Shown here piece by piece: positions 1 to 9,616 of a DNA stretch of 64,000 nucleotides. Source of the DNA: Holophagae bacterium (GTDB taxonomy: Bacteria > Acidobacteriota > Holophagae > Acanthopleuribacterales > Acanthopleuribacteraceae); assembly GCA_029263455.1 (NCBI GenBank), contig JAJCXM010000021.1, positions 32,469 through 96,468 on the forward strand, in the 5' to 3' direction. The notes under the pieces are model-generated. The model did no database searches. It saw only the letters and a list, made by a program, of their open reading frames with translations, and had not been told where the DNA came from. The stretch's first letter is position 1, and every line of letters begins with the position of its first letter. The translations under genes and the position numbers were made by a program.

Positions 1-2
1 TG

Positions 3-845
3 GGACTAATTTTAAGTATATTTTTAGGATCTATGTTGAGTATGGCTCAGCTTGATGACCCTGCCGTTGCAGGTATCAATGACATTGATCCAAATCGTGG
101 ACCAGCTAATGTTATCGGCACTTTTCCAACACCAGCTGCGTTGGGTGGTACGCCAGTTGGCTTGCAAGCCAGTGCTGGCAATTTAGTAATCACAGATATT
201 GGCGCCAGCATGATTAGTGGTATGACTGATACTGGCGTCGTTATCCCACCAACATTTTCTGGTGTAGGCTCAACTATTGGTATCGGCACCGATGGCACGT
301 TCTTTTATCAGACGGATACAATAGCGGATCAGGTTGTTGTTTTTGATAGTGCAGGCGTGATGCAGTCTTCGTTTCCTGTTGCAGGACAAACCACTTTTCC
401 TGAGGGTGTCACCTTCAATCCGACGACAGGTAACCTGTATGTCGTCAACGGCTCTGGTGGCAATATGGTTCACGAATACACGACCGCTGGCGCGCTTGTG
501 CAATCTTTCCCCATAAACGGTTCCTCGCCAGATGGTATTGCCTTTTATCAAGGTACATATTACATCTACGACAGTGGTACCGACAGCATCCGCAGCTATG
601 ACAGCAGCTTTACGCCCATGGATGTTTGGCCTGGTACGATTGCTGCCGGATATTCGGGCGGTGAAGGTCTGGCCGTACTTAACGGACGCCTTTTTGTTGT
701 CGCAACGGGTAGTGACCTTGTTGTTGAATTTGGAGCCGTTGGCGCTCAAGTTCCAACCTTGTCACCTATGATGTTAGTTGTTTTTGCCATCGGCCTCGTT
801 GGCATCGCCTCATTTGTGGCTATTCGTCGTCGTAGCCAAGTCTAA
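3..845 (+). CDS. Exported beta-propeller-like protein with IPTL-CTERM anchor (5' truncated)
   Basis: The reading frame is open to the window edge. Upstream of the first ATG (33) it reads GLILSIFLGS and continues MLSMAQ, which is a signal-peptide core ending in a likely cleavage site (SMA|Q), so the true start lies outside the window. The body has NHL/lactonase-like repeats (for example PEGVTFNPTTGNLYVVNG and SPDGIAFYQGTYYIYDSG), suggesting a small beta-propeller. The C-terminus has VPTLSP, a hydrophobic stretch and the basic tail IRRRSQ, which is the IPTL-CTERM sorting signal architecture known for Gram-negative envelope or exopolymer-associated proteins. A strong terminator follows. Substrate or partner unknown. 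A second protein of the same design lies at 8339-9418. Confidence 0.8.
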   Translation, partial: GLILSIFLGSMLSMAQLDDPAVAGINDIDPNRGPANVIGTFPTPAALGGTPVGLQASAGNLVITDIGASMISGMTDTGVVIPPTFSGVGSTIGIGTDGTFFYQTDTIADQVVVFDSAGVMQSSFPVAGQTTFPEGVTFNPTTGNLYVVNGSGGNMVHEYTTAGALVQSFPINGSSPDGIAFYQGTYYIYDSGTDSIRSYDSSFTPMDVWPGTIAAGYSGGEGLAVLNGRLFVVATGSDLVVEFGAVGAQVPTLSPMMLVVFAIGLVGIASFVAIRRRSQV

Positions 846-869
846 TACGTTTCAAACGTAAAAACCTTA

Positions 870-899
870 AAGGGGTAAGCGCTGCTTACCCCTTTTTTT
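870..899 (+). terminator. Rho-independent terminator
   Basis: An 11-bp perfect stem (AAGGGGTAAGC / GCTTACCCCTT, arms 870-880 and 884-894) with a 3-nt loop runs into a T tract. It lies 25 bp after the stop of the IPTL-CTERM gene. Confidence 0.9.
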
Positions 900-1046
900 A
901 TGGGTGTGACCCAATTGACGATAATCATCGTCCTGGAATTCTATGCAAATAGTTTCTATAGTGGAGGACAGATCCAAGAAAGTACAAGTACTTGATTTGT
1001 ATGAACCGGTTAGTTATTGGTGATCGTTTAGTTCATCTACCGTCCA

Positions 1047-1062
1047 TGGCAGACACGTTGCT
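1047..1062 (+). promoter_or_regulatory. Sigma-54-like -24/-12 promoter
   Basis: TGGCAG, 5 nt, TTGCT keeps the GG-N10-GC spacing of sigma-54 promoters, with one departure (G for C) in the -24 box. It is about 39 nt upstream of the ATG of the Ser/Thr kinase at 1101. A second sigma-54 site in this window (49990) lies near another TPR kinase, which makes the match more interesting, but a single 16-nt motif can arise by chance. Confidence 0.45.
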
Positions 1063-1100
1063 AACTTTCATCTCATTTCCGTTTTTTGACTGAGTACTCT

Positions 1101-3347
1101 ATGAGGTTGATCGGTAAAAAGATTGAACGTTTGCACATACGAGACCTCATTGGTGAAGGCGGGATGGGTAGTGTTTATCTCGCTTACGATGAGAAGTTGC
1201 AACGGAACGTGGTTGTTAAATCCATGCGCCCAGATCGCATCGATGCACTCTCGCGAGCACGATTCTTACGTGAGGCTAGAGCTCTTTCGCGTCTAGATCA
1301 CGACCATGTCTGTCGCATCTACGACTATCTTGAATGGGAAGGAGAAGTCTTTCTTGTCTTAGAACATATCGACGGCGTCAATTTGCAAAAGGCCATGAAA
1401 AAGAAGCTCACCGCCAGAGCCCAACTGCTTATCGCAGAACAGATCGCGGAAGCTCTGGTTTTTGCCCATGCCAATGAAGTCGTCCATCGTGATTTGAAGC
1501 TAACCAATGTCATGTTGACCCATGAAAATGAAGTCAAGGTCGTTGATTTCGGCCTAGCCATGTTGTCTGCAAATGATTTTGCCAGCAAATCCGAAGAAGT
1601 ACATCTTCAGCAAGACAAAACGGAAACCCAATTTGGCTCCGTCGTGGGCACGCTAAGGTCGATTAGCCCCGAACAAGCTCGAGGCGAGGCGGTGACCGCG
1701 GCTAGCGACATGTACAGCTTCGGTCTGATGATGCAGGAGCTTTTTACGGGAGAGCCGCCCTTTGATCAAAAAGAAAATGCGGTCGCCATTCTGGAAAAGG
1801 CAAAACGAGCGCAAACACGGCCCATAAAGGGGCTTGATGGCGAACTCACGGATCTATTTAATCGCCTCAAATCCTTGTTGCCTGAATCGCGTCCAACAGC
1901 CGTAGATACGTTGGCGTTCTTAAAGCGCGTGCGCTCACGCCCTGTCCGTCGATTGCGAGCCGCAGCGGCCATTCTTTTTGTAGTCTTGTCGATGACCGCA
2001 TTCGCTAAATACACCTATGATCTCAATAAGCAGCGCCTTGCGGCCGTTCACGCACAGCAAGAAGCGGAACAGGTGACTGAATTCTTAATAGACCTGTTTG
2101 AACTTTCCGACCCAGATGAAGCCAAAGGCAATACCATCACTGCTCGTGAGATTTTGGATCGTGGCGCCGAAAAGCTGGAATCTGAACTGGAAACGCAACC
2201 GCGATCACGGATTAGGCTGATGATGACGATTGGCGAGGTTTATCAAAAAATTGGTCTCTACTCGTCATCCAATGAGATGCTGAGCCGAGCGATGAGCGAA
2301 TGTACGAACTTGCATTTGCAAGAATCTCTGATTGGGGTCAAGACCGCAAATCGAAAAGCTTCTCTGCATGCAACCTTAGGAGAAAATGAGCCCGCGATGA
2401 AGCTCTATGAACAGGCCGTAACTTGGTCGCAGCAGCTAAATCCAACCGATTACGCCGAATTCAGTCGCGGACTAAATGGCATGGCTTCTGTCTACTTCTC
2501 TCTTGGAGCGTATGACGACGCGGAGCGTTTGTATCGCCAGGCTCTAGCTGTACGGGAAAATCACTTTGGTAAAGACCATCCTGAAACAGCCGAGTCCTTG
2601 GATGATTTGGGTTATTTGTGTTGGACCTTGGGTCGCTATTCTGATGCCGAGCCGTTCTATGCTGCAGCCTTAGCGATACGCAAGAAGCAGTTGGGTCCCG
2701 ATCACCCGTCAGTGGCAATTACGCAGTACAACCTAGCATTACTCTACCGTTCAGAGGGGCGATTGGATGAGGCTGAGCAGAACTATTTGCAAGTCTTGCG
2801 AATTGAAAAAAAGACGCTCGGTGAACATCACCGAAATGTCGCGGCGACGCTTAATAGCTTAGGCGTATTGTATTGGCATCAAGAGAAATATGCGCAAGCT
2901 GAGCCCTTGTTTAGACAGTCGCTAGCTATCCTAACTGGGGCACTTGGCGATCAGCACTTCGACTTGATTAGCCCGTTAAATAATTTGGGTTTACTGGCTT
3001 GGAAGAGCGGTGATTACCAAGAGGCCGTCGATTTTTTTGATCGCGCACTCAAAATATCATCAGATTCGTTAGGCGAAGAACACGTTAATGTGGCTTGGCC
3101 ATTATGGGGACTGGCCAACGTTTATCGCGACTCTGGTGATTTCAATAAAGCTGAACAGTTTTATCAACGTGCCTTGGCTATCAGGAAAGAACATCTTGAG
3201 CCAGATCATCCTCAAATCATCGAAACCAACACGGAGTATGCAAGATTACTCAAGTTGATGGGACGAAACTCCGAGGCAAATCAGTTGCTCTTAAATCATG
3301 AACGCGGTGTCGCACTACAGACAGATGTTGTTCAAGAACCAGACTAG
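1101..3347 (+). CDS. Hanks-type Ser/Thr protein kinase with membrane segment and TPR tail
   Basis: The N-terminal kinase domain (about residues 12-280) carries all catalytic motifs: glycine loop GEGGMGSVY (18-26), Lys40, HRDLKLTN (129-136), DFG (149-151) and SPEQARGE in the activation segment. One hydrophobic segment (AAAILFVVLSMTAF, about residue 293) follows, then a long run of TPR_12-type repeats with the recurring pattern A..LYRQAL.IR....G.DHP. This layout, a cytoplasmic kinase with TPR sensor/scaffold, is common in Acidobacteriota and Lysobacterales. I chose ATG 1101; a TTG at 1086 would add five residues. Its 3' end overlaps the convergent gene at 3315 by 33 bp. Substrate unknown. Confidence 0.9.
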   Translation: MRLIGKKIERLHIRDLIGEGGMGSVYLAYDEKLQRNVVVKSMRPDRIDALSRARFLREARALSRLDHDHVCRIYDYLEWEGEVFLVLEHIDGVNLQKAMKKKLTARAQLLIAEQIAEALVFAHANEVVHRDLKLTNVMLTHENEVKVVDFGLAMLSANDFASKSEEVHLQQDKTETQFGSVVGTLRSISPEQARGEAVTAASDMYSFGLMMQELFTGEPPFDQKENAVAILEKAKRAQTRPIKGLDGELTDLFNRLKSLLPESRPTAVDTLAFLKRVRSRPVRRLRAAAAILFVVLSMTAFAKYTYDLNKQRLAAVHAQQEAEQVTEFLIDLFELSDPDEAKGNTITAREILDRGAEKLESELETQPRSRIRLMMTIGEVYQKIGLYSSSNEMLSRAMSECTNLHLQESLIGVKTANRKASLHATLGENEPAMKLYEQAVTWSQQLNPTDYAEFSRGLNGMASVYFSLGAYDDAERLYRQALAVRENHFGKDHPETAESLDDLGYLCWTLGRYSDAEPFYAAALAIRKKQLGPDHPSVAITQYNLALLYRSEGRLDEAEQNYLQVLRIEKKTLGEHHRNVAATLNSLGVLYWHQEKYAQAEPLFRQSLAILTGALGDQHFDLISPLNNLGLLAWKSGDYQEAVDFFDRALKISSDSLGEEHVNVAWPLWGLANVYRDSGDFNKAEQFYQRALAIRKEHLEPDHPQIIETNTEYARLLKLMGRNSEANQLLLNHERGVALQTDVVQEPD

Positions 3348-4052
3348 ATCTCTCAGATTCGAATTCGGCCATGAACCTTGTTCATTGGCCAGCATACAGG
3401 TGGCGTTGCAGGTATCGGTTCCAATCCAACAGTTCTGTTGAGATGCAAATTCGTCGAAGTCAATGGTGCCCGATGTGCCAACGTCAAGACCTGCTAAAGC
3501 TCCAACTCTGATGGCTGTGATTTCAGCCGAGCTATTGCTCAGATCAAGCTGTTGAAACCACTTGTTTCCGTCAATCCAGAGTCTGAATTCGCCATTTCCT
3601 GGGGTTGAACTCCAAAAGAACTCCATGCTATGCCAGCCATCGGATATGACCATGTCGGACAACGATCCTCCGTGAATGGCAAGAGCAGGGTCGCCTAATA
3701 TTCGTATAGCCAGTTTTTTCTCGTTATTCTCCTGGGATATAGACAGGCCAATGAGTGTTACCTCTTGCGTATCATAGGCGACGACGATATCTAACTCGCC
3801 GTTTTCAGGGAGAACGAGGTCTGTCGTGTTGAACATCAGCTTTGCTCTGTATGTTGTAAGCGGAAGCGCAAGTACGTCCGCAACATAGGTGGGCGATGTG
3901 TCGCTTATGGAGACGCGCAATCCGTAGGTCCCTGAATAGGCGGCTTGTTGGTCGGCCATAGCGGTGCCTGCAATCAAACAGGCACTTGCCGTTAATAGGA
4001 TGAAAAAGCTTGTAGCTCTCTTGAATTGAGAATGGATCGTTTGAGTCATCAT
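3315..4052 (-). CDS. Secreted protein, possible concanavalin-like (LamG-type) domain
   Basis: Residues 1-33 form a signal peptide (basic start, FFILLTASACLIAGTAMA, cut near AMA|D). The mature part is beta-rich with WHSMEFFWSS and GEFRLWIDGNKWFQ, a pattern typical of LamG/concanavalin-like jelly-roll domains that report a particle's 'width' strands, followed by DFDEF and a Cys-containing C-terminus (four Cys, possible disulfides). It starts 9 bp after the stop of the upstream gene on the same strand, so the two are probably one operon of exported proteins. The domain call is from pattern only; ligand unknown. Confidence 0.65.
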   Translation of the reverse strand: MMTQTIHSQFKRATSFFILLTASACLIAGTAMADQQAAYSGTYGLRVSISDTSPTYVADVLALPLTTYRAKLMFNTTDLVLPENGELDIVVAYDTQEVTLIGLSISQENNEKKLAIRILGDPALAIHGGSLSDMVISDGWHSMEFFWSSTPGNGEFRLWIDGNKWFQQLDLSNSSAEITAIRVGALAGLDVGTSGTIDFDEFASQQNCWIGTDTCNATCMLANEQGSWPNSNLRDLVWFLNNICL

Positions 4053-4061
4053 GGCCGCCTA

Positions 4062-4982
4062 TCAAAGGGGTTCTGGAGCGGTCGTTAATAACCGGGCCAA
4101 GTCCGCAATCTTTTTGTAGGCACAGTCGATTACCTGGTTGCCCGGTTCACAGGCGCCGGAAAACATGTTTGCCCAATCTGGGCAAATTTGCGTAATTTGA
4201 ATCATGAAATGCTGACCGCTACCTGACAAGCCCATTTCGTATACGAGTGTGTCGATCACTAATTCGGCCGCTTGCAACCGGCAAGGTTCGTTACTCAAAT
4301 CGATAATAGGGCCTGGATCTAGAGGGTGGTGTTCAAAATGACAAAAATACTCTCTAAACAAATGATCGATAGTGAAGGCAATCGTATCGGCAACGTGTCT
4401 GCCCAAAATATCAGCGGCTGGTGCTAAGAAGTAGGGCAGAGAACGTGCTGCGGCCGCCAACTCTGGATCTACGGGACCCCCACCGTGTCGGGCAGGCTCT
4501 AGAATGGCTGCTGCCCAAAGCCGTATGCCGCTCTGTAATAACTCGGTGTCTTCCAACCCGAATTGAGAGCCTCTTGAGCTTGGCGAGCAATAGCCATCAC
4601 AAATAGGTCCTGCGCTCTGGGCATCTTCGTCGCATCCCGTCCCGGGAATACCGTTCGGTTTGGGTTGCCGCCAGTTACAAATATCCTCGGTAAAAGGACC
4701 ACTCGGTCCCCAGTTACAAAATAGTGCGGCTGTACAATCGCCCGAAAAGTAACAGTTACAATTTGGGAATTGATTGGGTTCTGTGATGTCCCACGAGAGC
4801 GTTGTTCCCGATTCAAAACCGTCGTTAAAGATAGGTAATTCGTCGCCCTTTTCCTGTAGATTGATGTCCGATTGTGCCGTGACAATCACACTTGCGAAGC
4901 TCAAAAAAAGGACGAAACAGAAATTCAAACTGAATCTCCTTGGCCTAGTATGGCAAGTCGTCTTCAATCGATGGTATGACAT
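4062..4982 (-). CDS. Secreted Cys-rich protein of unknown function with DGFESG motif
   Basis: ATG 4982 gives a conventional signal peptide: basic n-region RLKTTCHTRPRRFSLN, then CFVLFLSFASVIVTA|Q. A GTG at 5054 would add an implausible 24-residue leader. Just after the signal is IFNDGFESGTTLSWD, a short motif seen near the N- or C-termini of many exported proteins of Lysobacterales and Acidobacteriota. A Cys-rich segment follows (FPNCNCYFSGDCTAALFCNW), then an alpha-helical half of about 150 residues with more cysteines. No catalytic motif recognised. Probably co-transcribed with the lectin-like gene 9 bp downstream. Confidence 0.65.
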   Translation of the reverse strand: MSYHRLKTTCHTRPRRFSLNFCFVLFLSFASVIVTAQSDINLQEKGDELPIFNDGFESGTTLSWDITEPNQFPNCNCYFSGDCTAALFCNWGPSGPFTEDICNWRQPKPNGIPGTGCDEDAQSAGPICDGYCSPSSRGSQFGLEDTELLQSGIRLWAAAILEPARHGGGPVDPELAAAARSLPYFLAPAADILGRHVADTIAFTIDHLFREYFCHFEHHPLDPGPIIDLSNEPCRLQAAELVIDTLVYEMGLSGSGQHFMIQITQICPDWANMFSGACEPGNQVIDCAYKKIADLARLLTTAPEPL

Positions 4983-5370
4983 TGAATGCAAGATATTCTC
5001 TGAATCATAGCAATCAGCGCGAATCAATGCGAATGGTTTCACCTTGGCGTCCACGAGTTGGATTGTGAGTGAAGTAAATGTGGCTGGCTCATGAGTGCTG
5101 ATTACTTGATGTGACCGTCAATACGACTATCGCGTTTTGTTGTATTAATCTGAAAAATAGATCAATTAAAGACGTTTCGATTAGCTGGCTTCGCCAGTTC
5201 CGTGGCGCCGAGGAATAGAGACTTACGTTCTTGAGTCTTGAAGACTGTTATGCGAACGCCTCAAGCAGCCTGTCGTTTTATGGCGCGTCATAGGTGCGCC
5301 ATGAAGACCCGACCATCGCAGCACGGACAGATACGATTAGTCTCGATAGGCCCAAAACAAAATGACTAGA
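4983..5370. other. Intergenic region, little recognised
   Basis: This 388-bp gap lies between the start of the Cys-rich protein gene and the 3' end of the spermidine-synthase-like gene, both on the minus strand. A short hairpin TGGCGC / GCGCCA (5281-5301) has no T tract. No convincing ORF, RNA or terminator is visible. Confidence 0.5.
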
Positions 5371-8175
5371 TTATTCAGCCCACTCGAGGTCGGCATACTT
5401 AGCCACCAGCCATTTTTTATAGCTTTGCCATAGGTGAGATTGAGACTTGGAGACATCATGAATAATGGCTCTTGCTTGATCAAATTCAGCAAGCAAGCAG
5501 TGCATAAGGGCCATATCCATAGCCGCCTTTTCGGCATAAGTGGGGCTCTTCAGCGAAGACATGATTTCGATTGCGGCCATAAAGTCAGCTCGTGACATAG
5601 CGTCGACGCCCAACATGTATGTGACTTCTTCGCTAGCTAAGCCTTCACTATTCAGCTGTTTGGCAATGGCTATTTGCGCGTGTGATGTCTTTTTCATCCA
5701 TAACACCAAAAAAGGAGCTCGCTGGTTCGCGAGCAAGCTGGAAAGATCGTTCCAATAGTTCGGTGAATGATGGTAATTTGCCTCGCCTGCCAGCACCTGA
5801 TTGACATATCGCTGAAGCCCAAAGTGATTGAGGGCAGCATCCCTAATGGAGTTGGGGATGAACTGTTGAATCCACTTACTGTCTTTAAACCTCTGCTGGC
5901 AATCGGCATAATTCATCAATTGACGCAGGTTCTCATCAAGTTCCGTAGGCGGTTCTATCGAGAGTCGTAATGGGAAGTTATCAACCAATGGTTTTGAATG
6001 TTCTGTCCATGATCTCAAGAATTCGCTGTCAGCCAGAAAGGTTATGGCCAAGTGACTGGCGTCGTCGAAACCAAGGCTTTCAAGTTGCGTACGTGTTTCG
6101 GCATCATGCCACTGGCTCTCAAAATCATCGCGACTAGGTCCTTGGGACAGATTCTTGCTGCCAACGAGCATCCAATTGACCCCTGAACCGCTCCAAAGTG
6201 AGGCATCTGAAAAAACATCAAGAAAGGCGCGAGTAATTGATTTTGAGTCTTCTAATGTCAAGGAGTGCACCGGTAACCAGTAGGAAATCATTCCTTGATC
6301 GTTTAGACGGTCGTAGGCGAGTTGAAAGTATTCTTTAGAATATAGGTTGACGATGCCGCTGTTCTTGGGTGGCGGTGGTTCTGCGGTTATTAAGTCGTAA
6401 GATTGATCAGTCAATAAGAGGTAGTGTCGACCGTCTTCGATGGTGACCGTTACTTTCGCAGAATCTAGTGGATTATCGTTCCCATAAATATGTCTGCTCA
6501 TGCGCAAAACGCCGCGAGAAATGTCAACGATATCGACCTGCTCTAGGGTCGTATTGTCCACCAAACACTTGGCTGTGTTGCCAACGCCGTAGCTAATCAG
6601 TAAGGCGCTTTTTGGGTTTGGCCGTAGGGCGACAGGCAGGTACACATATGCGTTCATATAGCGTTTGGCACCAACACCTGTTCCCGACATTGAATGACCG
6701 TTGGTAATTAAACGGTAGCTAGTGTTTCGTCCACCTAAGGTTGATGCACTTAATATCACCGTTTCGTTAACACCCTCCTCGTAAGCAATGATTTTCTCTG
6801 AAGATCCGTGTGCTTGACGGTACACAATAGACGGGATGATCTGGCTCTCCATCAGTCCAATTGGAAAAAAGATCAGGGTGGTGATGAGACTAGTGCCTGT
6901 TGCGTAAATGCTCAGTCGCAACGCTCGGCTTTGCATGACCTTAGGTTCAATCGTCAATACAGCCACCAAAATGTATAGCGTGGCCAAAACCAGGATAGAG
7001 CGTTCAATACCCAGCAGAGGCAATAACATGAACTGGGCAACCAACGATCCCAGCATGCCGCCAGAGGTATTGAACAAGGTCAACATGCCGGTACTTTTTG
7101 TGGATTCGTGCAGGTGTTGTTTTAGTTGCATACCCATGAAGGTAAACAGTACGCCCGATAACAGGGCGACGGGAAACATCAGGCGCATGGCCATCTTGAA
7201 AGTAAACCAGAATCCGCTGCCATAGGTGTAAAGCACACTGAATCCGCCCAAGTCGAAAACGGCGTAAAGGATAGAGACAAGTAGCGCCGAAGCCAGGGCG
7301 ACAACAGGCGTCCAGCAACGGGACTGCGGCCATACAACGGAACAGCGACCGGCAACAAGTCCGCCTATCCCAATACCAGACAAAACCACGGCTAACATGA
7401 CCGAGAAATTGAGACTATTACCGATGACAAACATGAGGCTGAAACGAAACCATACGACTTCCAAAGCAAGCAATATGAATCCTGAAAGGGCCGTGGCTAA
7501 TAGCACCTTCTTGTGCCGTGAATGGCTAGGTCGTGTTGCTAGGCTTGGCTCAGGTGCAGACTCCCCCCACGTGCGACTTAGATAAAGGGCCAGAAGCGCG
7601 ACGAGTATGTTGAGGGCAAGAGCGAAATAGCCGGTCCCTTGAAGGCCAAGTGCCTCGAATAGAAATAACTCGCCGCCGAGCGCGCCCAATGTCGCGCCTA
7701 GCGTATTCCAGCCATATAGTTTCCCTAAGGCATTGCCATAGGGCTTGTTATGCCTCATCAGCGCTTTAATCAAAGTGGGCAATGTCGCGCCCATGGCCAT
7801 CGTTGGGATAATGAGCAGAGCAAAAGCGAGTAGAAAACGCACACCCACATTAAGGGAGGGACTCATTGATAATGTTTTCAAGAATGGAGCGACAAGACGG
7901 GTTAGATGTGGGAACAAAACGACAAGCGCAAAACCTACTACACCAATCGTCGCCTCTAATTTTGCATAGAACATGATTGGCTTTTTGATGCGATTACCGC
8001 GCGAAGCCATCCATCCATTACCGATCGCAAGGCCCCCCATAAAGCTAGATAGGACTAAGCTAGTTGAAAGTACGCTACTGCCGAACGTGATGCCAGCGAG
8101 ACGGAACCAAAGGGTTTCAAAAATCAGCGCTGAAGTGCCCGACAAGAAAAAGATCAGACACAGAATAACGATCAT
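5371..8175 (-). CDS. Membrane-fused spermidine synthase-like protein
   Basis: The first about 450 residues are polytopic membrane with many hydrophobic segments (starting IVILCLIFFLSGTSALIFE) and motifs of the MFS-like module found in 'fused MFS/spermidine synthase' proteins (GSSVLSTSLVLSSFMGGLAI, YGWNTLGATLGALGG). The cytoplasmic half has a Rossmann aminopropyltransferase-like fold: LLISYGVGNTAK (nucleotide loop), VDIVDISRGVL (acidic residue) and IEDGRHYLLLTDQSYDLI followed by TAEPPPP where synthases have a D-xxDP motif. The C-terminal about 230 residues are helical, TPR-like. Family members are mostly uncharacterised; true polyamine synthesis is not assured. Monocistronic. Confidence 0.8.
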   Translation of the reverse strand: MIVILCLIFFLSGTSALIFETLWFRLAGITFGSSVLSTSLVLSSFMGGLAIGNGWMASRGNRIKKPIMFYAKLEATIGVVGFALVVLFPHLTRLVAPFLKTLSMSPSLNVGVRFLLAFALLIIPTMAMGATLPTLIKALMRHNKPYGNALGKLYGWNTLGATLGALGGELFLFEALGLQGTGYFALALNILVALLALYLSRTWGESAPEPSLATRPSHSRHKKVLLATALSGFILLALEVVWFRFSLMFVIGNSLNFSVMLAVVLSGIGIGGLVAGRCSVVWPQSRCWTPVVALASALLVSILYAVFDLGGFSVLYTYGSGFWFTFKMAMRLMFPVALLSGVLFTFMGMQLKQHLHESTKSTGMLTLFNTSGGMLGSLVAQFMLLPLLGIERSILVLATLYILVAVLTIEPKVMQSRALRLSIYATGTSLITTLIFFPIGLMESQIIPSIVYRQAHGSSEKIIAYEEGVNETVILSASTLGGRNTSYRLITNGHSMSGTGVGAKRYMNAYVYLPVALRPNPKSALLISYGVGNTAKCLVDNTTLEQVDIVDISRGVLRMSRHIYGNDNPLDSAKVTVTIEDGRHYLLLTDQSYDLITAEPPPPKNSGIVNLYSKEYFQLAYDRLNDQGMISYWLPVHSLTLEDSKSITRAFLDVFSDASLWSGSGVNWMLVGSKNLSQGPSRDDFESQWHDAETRTQLESLGFDDASHLAITFLADSEFLRSWTEHSKPLVDNFPLRLSIEPPTELDENLRQLMNYADCQQRFKDSKWIQQFIPNSIRDAALNHFGLQRYVNQVLAGEANYHHSPNYWNDLSSLLANQRAPFLVLWMKKTSHAQIAIAKQLNSEGLASEEVTYMLGVDAMSRADFMAAIEIMSSLKSPTYAEKAAMDMALMHCLLAEFDQARAIIHDVSKSQSHLWQSYKKWLVAKYADLEWAE

Positions 8176-8338
8176 AAATAGATTTCGCCGTCCATTTTTT
8201 CAACGATTATAGTCTTTTGCTTGCCTAAGGACAGGTTCTGACTATTATTGATTCGGTCTTTACCTGTCTGTTTATCTGCCATTTTGTTATTATCTATTCT
8301 TAAATTTACTTTAAACAGCATGAAAAAGGGAGCCCACC

Positions 8339-9418
8339 ATGGCCAGACTATGCATGATTTTGACTTTATTTGTTTTTTCGTTGGGGATTTTTGCTCAGTC
8401 AATCGAGCAAGAGTTGCAGGGTGTCGGAGACCAAAATTCGGCCACAGACTCAGCGCCAGACCCAGCAGCACATCAGCGGGCATTGGATATTTTGCGTGGC
8501 GGCGGATCCTTGTTGCTAATTCCAGAATCGACCAATGATCGTGTCATGGCATTTGACCAGATAACAGGTGATCTGGTTGATGCCGACTTTATTCCAGCAG
8601 ATCCGGCCAATTTATCTACGCCTATCCATGCCATGGTTCATCCGCTAAGCGGAAACATTCTGGTGTCCGACCAAATAGATGATGTCGTTCAGGAATACGA
8701 TTTGATGGGAACCTATGTCGGCGTATTTGCGCCAGTTGGTGGCGCCAATACTGCCATCCTCGATAATATTCGTGGGATGGGATATGGGCCAGGTAATGCA
8801 ACTATCCTGGTTACGGTTGGCGGTGGCGCCAATGATGATGCCGTGGCTCAATTTGATTTGAGTGGCAACTATCTGGGTAATTTTGTGGCCAATGGCGCCG
8901 GTGGTCTCAATTCACCGTTTGATATTACTGCACAGAATAATGATTACCTTGTGGGCGGTATCACCAGTGATCAAATACATATTTTTGATAACGGCGGCCT
9001 GAGTTTGGGTATTTTTTCTCCCATAAACACTTTTCCTGAACAGATTGCAGTGCTCGCAAATGGAAATGTTTTGGTCGCCAATTTTTCCGGGACTGAAGAA
9101 GGTGTCATCGAATATATGAGCAACGGCGTTCAGGTAGGGATTTATGATCCAGCTTCGTTGGGCGGCTATCGTGGCGTCTACGAATTGGGTAATGGCAACA
9201 TTCTAACGACAAACGGTTCTGGTGTTCACGAGATTGATCGCATGGGGAACCTCGTTGAGACGAAGATAGCCGGCGTAAGTGGACGGTTCATTCAAATAGC
9301 CTCAGCGACACAGGCCGTGCAAATTCCTACTCTATCTCAGTGGGGCTTGATCATGTTCGCCTTGTTATTGGCGGCATCGGCGTTGGTCTTCATTCGTCGA
9401 TCGAGCAAAGTACATTAA
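8339..9418 (+). CDS. Exported beta-propeller protein with IPTL-CTERM sorting signal
   Basis: Signal peptide MARLCMILTLFVFSLGIFA|Q, preceded by a good ribosome site (AAAGGGAG). The body has NHL-like repeats of about 40 residues (MVHPLSGNILVSDQIDDVV, ITAQNNDYLVGGITSDQIH, VLANGNVLVANFSG), consistent with a six-bladed propeller. The C-terminus is IPTLSQWGLIMF, a hydrophobic helix and FIRRSSK: a canonical IPTL-CTERM tail, thought to be processed by an exosortase-like transpeptidase during surface sorting. It shares this layout with the truncated gene at 3-845, suggesting paralogous surface proteins. No ligand can be assigned. Confidence 0.88.
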   Translation: MARLCMILTLFVFSLGIFAQSIEQELQGVGDQNSATDSAPDPAAHQRALDILRGGGSLLLIPESTNDRVMAFDQITGDLVDADFIPADPANLSTPIHAMVHPLSGNILVSDQIDDVVQEYDLMGTYVGVFAPVGGANTAILDNIRGMGYGPGNATILVTVGGGANDDAVAQFDLSGNYLGNFVANGAGGLNSPFDITAQNNDYLVGGITSDQIHIFDNGGLSLGIFSPINTFPEQIAVLANGNVLVANFSGTEEGVIEYMSNGVQVGIYDPASLGGYRGVYELGNGNILTTNGSGVHEIDRMGNLVETKIAGVSGRFIQIASATQAVQIPTLSQWGLIMFALLLAASALVFIRRSSKVH

Positions 9419-9438
9419 GCCACTAATCGGTTTATGGT

Positions 9439-9466
9439 GGCGCTGTGGCTAGCTAGCCACAGCGCC
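9439..9466. terminator. 28-bp perfect palindrome, candidate bidirectional terminator
   Basis: GGCGCTGTGGCTAG is followed directly by its exact reverse complement. It lies 20 bp after the IPTL-CTERM gene and upstream of the convergent OsmC gene. There is no T tract on either side, so it may be a Rho-assisted or mRNA-end hairpin. Confidence 0.5.
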
Positions 9467-9616
9467 TTCCATGACAGAGCAGATTCAGCTCAGATCAGAG
9501 AATTAATTTCGGTACCATGAATCGTTAGTAGTCGGTCAGATTCTTGTCGAAGATCTCTGGTCGAGTTCAGTCGACTAAAGGCATGCTCGATCGGTCCCGT
9601 TTGGCAAGCATTTAGA

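Noticed and set aside
5281..5301. Terminator for the minus-strand spermidine-synthase-like gene
   Set aside because: It lies downstream of the gene but has a 6-bp stem and no T tract; too weak.
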